NCBI GenBank assembly: GCA_947650285.1
Contig: CANTFL010000195.1
Span: 186,001-250,000 of the forward strand
Length of the DNA stretch: 64,000 bases
Origin: Hyaloperonospora brassicae
Taxonomy: Eukaryota; Oomycota; Peronosporomycetes; Peronosporales; Peronosporaceae
Reading direction: 5' to 3'
Made by a program: the position numbers and the translations under genes. The notes below the pieces were generated by a model. The model had not been told where the DNA came from, made no database searches, and saw only the letters and a list, made by a program, of their open reading frames with translations. Below are positions 57,367 to 64,000 of the stretch, piece by piece. Numbering within the stretch: the stretch's first letter is position 1; each line of letters opens with the position of its first letter.

Positions 57367-57877
57367 ATTTGTTACGCTCGTCGCCGCACTACTGCCGTAT
57401 GCACACGTATTGTGAGCTTGTCCTTCGACGTCACGCATCCGCTTCGGAAACAAACGGCGATCCGGCGGATTGCTTGATCTGTGTGCGCTGCTGCTTAATA
57501 AATAATGCATCCTCGATCGAGGTTTACGATCCATCACGACGCTTCACATTCATAGGGAGAAATTCGATTCATGTCGGGTTGCGATTATCTGGGGCGTCTG
57601 AATTATCAGTAGCGGCGATGACGTTCAGCAACAGAGTGCCTTAATTGACTGGCGAGCATATTGCAGACCCCTCCGTCGGCTATCCCGTTATATGCTGGCC
57701 AGCCGCGTAAACCAGCGTCCGCGGAGAAGCATAGCCCGATTCTGCCACGTGTATGTAAGGCTTTCGATAACGCCGATAGGCGTTGTCTGAATGTCTTTTA
57801 TGTGTGTGTGTTTTTGATTGCTTTTTGCGTTTGTTTTTGGTGTGTTTATGTGCAATTGGTGTGTGCACCGGCTGTGC

Positions 57878-57950
57878 ACCCGTCTAGCTCAGTTGGTAGA
57901 GCGCTGGCCTTTTAAGCCAGTGGTCGTGGGTTCGAGCCCCACGGGGGGTG
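57878..57950 (+). tRNA. tRNA-Lys(UUU), copy 9
   Basis: Consensus sequence. Confidence 0.96.
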
Positions 57951-59058
57951 ACGTAGCTTTGCTCGCATGCACTGCATTGTTTGCCGAGAAGACGCTACTC
58001 AGCGTAACATCAAAGCCAATATCTAGCTGGCACAAGATAGCGAGACAAGAAGCCTTACTGAGAATCGACCTGGATCGTCTTGCACCTAAATCAACACGTA
58101 AGCCCTAGACAACGATGTCACCTCAGTGACCGTCAACTGCTACCAGATTTTTACCCGCATTGCTGCAGAAAGAACGCCTGTACACGCTGCACTGACCTGC
58201 TTCTTGGTGCCGCTCGATGTGTGCGTTTCATGGGAAGTATCTGTCAGAAGGCTTCCTGTATTCGAAGAATGTAGACGGAGCAACTTCTCGACCTGCGTCG
58301 GTACATTGTTGTGTGCTATTACACTGTTGTGCAATTCGTTTCTTTCTCTTTCCAATTAATGCGTCTATGTGTGGCATGTCGGTGTTTCTGGCAATGTTTA
58401 TAGGAACACGCAGATGAAACGCCCATTATGTAGGGCATGACCTTTTCCTGCATGCCGCGATGTGAATTCACACCTGTGACTGCGTGGTTGTCGTAAACGC
58501 AATCCACCATAGGAAGTGCAGATAGCGATGGGTAAGCACCACCAGGGTGGTTGCGTCGGTGCTGATCCTCGGGGACAGGTTCAGTGTAGTCACGGTGAAG
58601 ATGGTCTTGCGGAATAGAGTGCAGCCTTCATTGCAAGCGGATCCACGAGCGGAGAGGATTTGCCAGCTACAGCGACAGACTGCGGCTATTCCATCATGAA
58701 GCTGTAGGATGCTTAGGTGGCATAGAGATGGGCGAAGAAGAACCAGCAGGCGGCTAACTTATGATCCACCACGCACTTTGCATCTCTGGTGGACGCGTGC
58801 AAGTTGTCGAGAAGTGTATCGAAAGCTGATTCCGATGGCTCCGAATGAATGGGACCAGAGGAGCCGACAGTGATAACACGTTGGACACTTATCCCGCCAT
58901 GTATTTTGAAACTGATCTGATGCACTGCGTGGTTTCTAGCTGCGACCAAGAGAAGATGTGGTGGCTGTGTTCTCCGTAAGGAAAGACACGTCGGGGTAAG
59001 CGGAGATACGGGTACGTCATGTCGATGTGGTAGGTGCAGTTAGCAAGAACAGAAGTGT

Positions 59059-59130
59059 GCGCGGGTAGCTCAGTGGTAGAGCGTTCGATTGCAGCTCGAA
59101 TGGTCACTGGTTCAATCCCGGTCTCGCGCT
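59059..59130 (+). tRNA. tRNA-Cys(GCA), copy 10
   Basis: Identical gene body; unit-8 type flanks. Confidence 0.97.
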
Positions 59131-59641
59131 ATTTGTTACGCTCGTCGCCGCACTACTGCCGTATGCACACGTATTGTGAGCTTGTCCTTCGACGTCACGC
59201 ATCCGCTTCGGAAACAAACGGCGATCCGGCGGATTGCTTGATCTGTGTGCGCTGCTGCTTAATAAATAATGCATCCTCGATCGAGGTTTACGATCCATCA
59301 CGACGCTTCACATTCATAGGGAGAAATTCGATTCATGTCGGGTTGCGATTATCTGGGGCGTCTGAATTATCAGTAGCGGCGATGACGTTCAGCAACAGAG
59401 TGCCTTAATTGACTGGCGAGCATATTGCAGACCCCTCCGTCGGCTATCCCGTTATATGCTGGCCAGCCGCGTAAACCAGCGTCCGCGGAGAAGCATAGCC
59501 CGATTCTGCCACGTGTATGTAAGGCTTTCGATAACGCCGATAGGCGTTGTCTGAATGTCTTTTATGTGTGTGTGTTTTTGATTGCTTTTTGCGTTTGTTT
59601 TTGGTGTGTTTATGTGCAATTGGTGTGTGCACCGGCTGTGC

Positions 59642-59714
59642 ACCCGTCTAGCTCAGTTGGTAGAGCGCTGGCCTTTTAAGCCAGTGGTCGTGGGTTCGAG
59701 CCCCACGGGGGGTG
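59642..59714 (+). tRNA. tRNA-Lys(UUU), copy 10
   Basis: Consensus sequence. Confidence 0.96.
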
Positions 59715-60822
59715 ACGTAGCTTTGCTCGCATGCACTGCATTGTTTGCCGAGAAGACGCTACTCAGCGTAACATCAAAGCCAATATCTAGCTGGCACAAG
59801 ATAGCGAGACAAGAAGCCTTACTGAGAATCGACCTGGATCGTCTTGCACCTAAATCAACACGTAAGCCCTAGACAACGATGTCACCTCAGTGACCGTCAA
59901 CTGCTACCAGATTTTTACCCGCATTGCTGCAGAAAGAACGCCTGTACACGCTGCACTGACCTGCTTCTTGGTGCCGCTCGATGTGTGCGTTTCATGGGAA
60001 GTATCTGTCAGAAGGCTTCCTGTATTCGAAGAATGTAGACGGAGCAACTTCTCGACCTGCGTCGGTACATTGTTGTGTGCTATTACACTGTTGTGCAATT
60101 CGTTTCTTTCTCTTTCCAATTAATGCGTCTATGTGTGGCATATCGGTGTTTCTGGCAATGTTTATTGGAACACGCAGATGAAACGCCCATTATGTAGGGC
60201 CTGACCTTTTCCTGCATGCCGCGATGTGAATTCACACCTGTGACTGCGTGGTTGTCGTAAACGCAATCCACCATAGGAAGTGCAGATAGCGATGGGTAAG
60301 CACCACCAGGGTGGTTGCGTCGGTGCTGATCCTCGGGGACAGGTTCAGTGTAGTCACGGTGAAGATGGTCTTGCGGAATAGAGTGCAGCCTTCATTGCAA
60401 GCGGATCCACGAGCGGAGAGGATGTGCCAGCTACAGCGACAGACTGCGGCTATTCCATCATGAAGCTGTAGGATGCTTAGGTGGCATAGAGATGGGCGAA
60501 GAAGAACCAGCAGGCGGCTAACTTATGATCCACCACGCACTTTGCATCTCTGGTGGACGCGTGCAAGTTGTCGAGAAGTGTATCGAAAGCTGATTCCGAT
60601 GGCTCCGAATGAATGGGACCAGAGGAGCCGACAGTGATAACACGTTGGACACTTATCCCGCCATGTATTTTGAAACTGATCTGATGCACTGCGTGGTTTC
60701 TAGCTGCGACCAAGAGAAGATGTGGTGGCTGTGTTCTCCGTAAGGAAAGACACGTCGGGGTAAGCGGAGATACGGGTACGTCATGTCGATGTGGTAGGTG
60801 CAGTTAGCAAGAACAGAAGTGT

Positions 60823-60894
60823 GCGCGGGTAGCTCAGTGGTAGAGCGTTCGATTGCAGCTCGAATGGTCACTGGTTCAATCCCGGTCTCGCGCT
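60823..60894 (+). tRNA. tRNA-Cys(GCA), copy 11
   Basis: Identical gene body; AGAACAGAAG flank without the extra downstream C. Confidence 0.97.
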
Positions 60895-61404
60895 ATTTGT
60901 TACGCTCGTCGCCGCACTATGCCGTATGCACACGTATTGTGAGCTTGTCCTTCGACGTCACGCATCCGCTTCGGAAACAAACGGCGATCCGGCGGATTGC
61001 TTGATCTGTGTGCGCTGCTGCTTAATAAATAATGCATCCTCGATCGAGGTTTACGATCCATCACGACGCTTCACATTCATAGGGAGAAATTCGATTCATG
61101 TCGGGTTGCGATTATCTGGGGCGTCTGAATTATCAGTAGCGGCGATGACGTTCAGCAACAGAGTGCCTTAATTGACTGGCGAGCATATTGCAGACCCCTC
61201 CGTCGGCTATCCCGTTATATGCTGGCCAGCCGCGTAAACCAGCGTCCGCGGAGAAGCATAGCCCGATTCTGCCACGTGTATGTAAGGCTTTCGATAACGC
61301 CGATAGGCGTTGTCTGAATGTCTTTTATGTGTGTGTGTTTTTGATTGCTTTTTGCGTTTGTTTTTGGTGTGTTTATGTGCAATTGGTGTGTGCACCGGCT
61401 GTGC

Positions 61405-61422
61405 ACCCGTCTAGCTCAGTTG
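61405..61422 (+). pseudogene. 18-nt 5' stub of tRNA-Lys (left target-site duplication)
   Basis: ACCCGTCTAGCTCAGTTG, nucleotides 1-18 of tRNA-Lys, followed by foreign sequence. It is the left copy of the duplication created by the SINE. Its upstream flank is that of a normal unit. Confidence 0.95.
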
Positions 61423-61732
61423 AAAGTTGGCTGTATATTATCGTCACACGGCCCATACCTTCTCGGCCCGGCTAAGATCCTATACTTTCATTCTGAATTT
61501 TTTTCTATTCTTTTTCCTATTATTGGTTCGCGCTATGGCGGTCGGGACTGTCTTGATTTCGCTTGAAGTCGTCCGCTCTCCAAGTAGTGTGCTCGTTAGT
61601 ACCGGGTTCCCATGGTACCTCCGAGACTTTATTTCTGGTCGTGGCCTTCTTTGTGGCCGTGGCGGGGTTTGAACCTGCGTCACCTGAGTGGACAGGTCGG
61701 TGCTTTGCCATTACACCAGGGTGGGAACCCTT
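61423..61732 (-). mobile_element. tRNA-derived SINE, 310 bp
   Basis: Insertion present in only one unit and bounded by perfect 18-bp direct repeats (61,405-61,422 and 61,733-61,750). On the minus strand its first ~75 bases look like a decayed tRNA: box A TGGTGTAATGG (61,708-61,718) and box B GGTTCAAACCC (61,665-61,675) with usual spacing, and a possible anticodon arm ACCTG/CAGGT. Acceptor pairing is gone. The rest is unrelated to tRNA and contains an A-rich stretch (A7, around 61,500) but no terminal poly-A. tRNA-derived SINEs are known in Phytophthora. It would be mobilised in trans by a LINE. No protein is encoded. Confidence 0.85.
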
Positions 61733-61805
61733 ACCCGTCTAGCTCAGTTGGTAGAGCGCTGGCCTTTTAAGCCAGTGGTCGTGGGTTCGAGCCCCACGGG
61801 GGGTG
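61733..61805 (+). tRNA. tRNA-Lys(UUU), copy 11, downstream of SINE
   Basis: Complete consensus gene, because the target-site duplication restored nucleotides 1-18. Its natural 5' flank is replaced by the SINE from position -1 (CTT instead of TGC). Confidence 0.95.
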
Positions 61806-62913
61806 ACGTAGCTTTGCTCGCATGCACTGCATTGTTTGCCGAGAAGACGCTACTCAGCGTAACATCAAAGCCAATATCTAGCTGGCACAAGATAGCGAGA
61901 CAAGAAGCCTTACTGAGAATCGACCTGGATCGTCTTGCACCTAAATCAACACGTAAGCCCTAGACAACGATGTCACCTCAGTGACCGTCAACTGCTACCA
62001 GATTTTTACCCGCATTGCTGCAGAAAGAACGCCTGTACACGCTGCACTGACCTGCTTCTTGGTGCCGCTCGATGTGTGCGTTTCATGGGAAGTATCTGTC
62101 AGAAGGCTTCCTGTATTCGAAGAATGTAGACGGAGCAACTTCTCGACCTGCGTCGGTACATTGTTGTGTGCTATTACACTGTTGTGCAATTCGTTTCTTT
62201 CTCTTTCCAATTAATGCGTCTATGTGTGGCATATCGGTGTTTCTAGCAATGTTTATTGGAATACGCAGATGAAACGCCCATTATGTAGGGCCTGACCTTT
62301 TCCTGCATGCCGCGATGTGAATTCACACCTGTGACTGCGTGGCTGTCGTAAACGCAATCCACCATAGGAAGTGCAGATAGCGATGGGTAAGCACCACCAG
62401 GGTGGTTGCGTCGGTGCTGATCCTCGGGGACAGGTTCAGTGTAGTCACGGTGAAGATGGTCTTGCGGAATAGAGTGCAGCCTTCATTGCAAGCGGATCCA
62501 CGAGCGGAGAGGATGTGCCAGCTACAGCGACAGACTGCGGCTATTCCATCATGAAGCTGTAGGATGCTTAGGTGGCATAGAGATGGGCGAAGAAGAACCA
62601 GCAGGCGGCTAACTTATGATCCACCACGCACTTTGCATCTCTGGTGGACGCGTGCAAGTTGTCGAGAAGTGTATCGAAAGCTGATTCCGATGGCTCCGAA
62701 TGAATGGGACCAGAGGAGCCGACAGTGATAACACGTTGGACACTTATCCCGCCATGTATTTCGAAACTGATCTGATGCACTGCGTGGTTTCTAGCTGCGA
62801 CCAAGAGAAGATGTGGTGGCTGTGTTCTCCGTAAGGAAAGACACGTCGGGGTAAGCGGAGATACGGGTACGTCATGTCGATGTGGTAGGTGCAGTTAGCA
62901 AGAATAGAAGTGT

Positions 62914-62985
62914 GCGCGGGTAGCTCAGTGGTAGAGCGTTCGATTGCAGCTCGAATGGTCACTGGTTCAATCCCGGTCTCGCGCT
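62914..62985 (+). tRNA. tRNA-Cys(GCA), copy 12
   Basis: Identical gene body; flanks of the unit-6/7 type. Confidence 0.97.
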
Positions 62986-63495
62986 ATTTGTTACGCTCGT
63001 CGCCGCACTATGCCGTATGCACACGTATTGTGAGCTTGTCCTTCGACGTCACGCATCCGCTTCGGAAACAAACGGCGATCCGGCGGATTGCTTGATCTGT
63101 GTGCGCTGCTGCTTAATGAATAATGCATCCTCGATCGAGGTTTACGATCCATCACGACGCTTCACATTCATAGGGAGAAATTCGATTCATGTCGGGTTGC
63201 GATTATCTGGGGCGTCTGAATTATCAGTAGCGGCGATGACGTTCAGCAACAGAGTGCCTTAATTGACTGGCGAGCATATTGCAGACCCCTCCGTCGGCTA
63301 TCCCGTTATATGCTGGCCAGCCGCGTAAACCAGCGTCCGCGGAGAAGCATAGCCCGATTCTGCCACGTGTATGTAAGGCTTTCGATAACGCCGATAGGCG
63401 TTGTCTGAATGTCTTTTATGTGTGTGTGTTTTTGATTGCTTTTTGCGTTTGTTTTTGGTGTGTTTATGTGCAATTGGTGTGTGCACCGGCTGTGC

Positions 63496-63568
63496 ACCCG
63501 TCTAGCTCAGTTGGTAGAGCGCTGGCCTTTTAAGCCAGTGGTCGTGGGTTCGAGCCCCACGGGGGGTG
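63496..63568 (+). tRNA. tRNA-Lys(UUU), copy 12
   Basis: Consensus sequence. The unit continues to the window edge without change. Confidence 0.96.
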
Positions 63569-64000
63569 ACGTAGCTTTGCTCGCATGCACTGCATTGTTT
63601 GCCGAGAAGACGCTACTCAGCGTAACATCAAAGCCAATATCTAGCTGGCACAAGATAGCGAGACAAGAAGCCTTACTGAGAATCGACCTGGATCGTCTTG
63701 CACCTAAATCAACACGTAAGCCCTAGACAACGATGTCACCTCAGTGACCGTCAACTGCTACCAGATTTTTACCCGCATTGCTGCAGAAAGAACGCCTGTA
63801 CACGCTGCACTGACCTGCTTCTTGGTGCCGCTCGATGTGTGCGTTTCATGGGAAGTATCTGTCAGAAGGCTTCCTGTATTCGAAGAATGTAGACGGAGCA
63901 ACTTCTCGACCTGCGTCGGTACATTGTTGTGTGCTATTACACTGTTGTGCAATTCGTTTCTTTCTCTTTCCAATTAATGCGTCTATGTGTGGCATATCGG

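Larger units (their letters stand above)
42425..64000 (+). repeat. Tandem array of tRNA-Cys/tRNA-Lys units, period 1,761-1,764 bp
   Basis: Head-to-tail repeats. Taking GACCTGCGTCGG as phase mark, units start at 42,425; 44,186; 45,947; 47,709; 49,472; 51,235; 52,999; 54,762; 56,526; 58,290; 60,054; 62,145; 63,908. This gives twelve full periods and the start of a thirteenth; the 60,054 unit is 328 bp longer because of a SINE. Each unit has one tRNA-Cys and one tRNA-Lys on the + strand. Units differ by a few substitutions and 1-2-bp indels, so overall identity is very high (no exact value computed). The array runs past the right edge. Arrays of tRNA-bearing tandem units are known from Entamoeba; I know of no described case with this pair in oomycetes. 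Confidence 0.97.

Noticed and set aside
61650..61725. A third functional tRNA gene inside the inserted segment (minus strand)
   Set aside because: Box A and box B match, but acceptor stem does not pair and the anticodon loop has the wrong size, so it is the tRNA-derived head of a SINE.
42425..64000. CRISPR-like or bacterial repeat array
   Set aside because: The unit is 1.76 kb with eukaryote-type tRNA genes (no CCA encoded), surrounded by LTR retrotransposons.

Overview
The window is nuclear DNA of a eukaryote, most likely an oomycete (Phytophthora or downy-mildew type). I infer this from three things: intronless Ty3/Gypsy pol genes carrying a second RNase H domain, LTRs that begin TGTAACGGG, and a tRNA-derived SINE. 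All three are known from oomycete genomes. No ordinary single-copy host protein gene could be recognised anywhere.

Positions 1-41,905 are a graveyard of broken LTR retrotransposons from two Ty3/Gypsy families. Family A (gag zinc knuckle, protease, RT, RNase H, second RNase H, integrase, chromodomain, then two genes on the opposite strand, then the 3' LTR) is present four times: A1 (1-11,256, +), A3 (a 3' fragment, 15,373-19,434), A2 (about 21,890-33,320, +) and A4 (about 33,321-41,905, -). Family B (LTR 442-445 bp, gag with CCHC knuckle, protease with a DCGA-type site, RT) is present twice as 5' halves: B-minus (11,257-15,372) and B-plus (19,435 to about 21,890). The two B copies point away from each other and flank A3. 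Every pol gene has frameshifts or stop codons. A1 and A2 share identical stops inside patches that are nearly identical, while the DNA between the patches has diverged.

The least expected part of family A is the stretch between chromodomain and 3' LTR. On the strand opposite to pol it encodes a small protein with an N-terminal hydrophobic segment and a longer protein with a helical, coiled-coil-like N-terminus. Both are recognisable in A1, A2 and A3.

From 42,425 to the right edge lies a head-to-tail tandem array with a period of 1,761-1,764 bp. Each unit carries one tRNA-Cys(GCA) and one tRNA-Lys(UUU) gene on the + strand, separated by 508-510 bp (Cys to Lys) and about 1.1 kb (Lys to Cys). 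The window holds 12 tRNA-Cys and 12 full-length tRNA-Lys genes and the array runs off the end. One tRNA-Lys gene has been hit by a 310-bp tRNA-derived SINE whose 18-bp target-site duplication starts exactly at tRNA nucleotide 1. The insertion therefore left a complete tRNA-Lys gene plus an 18-nt stub. The spacers hold no recognised gene.
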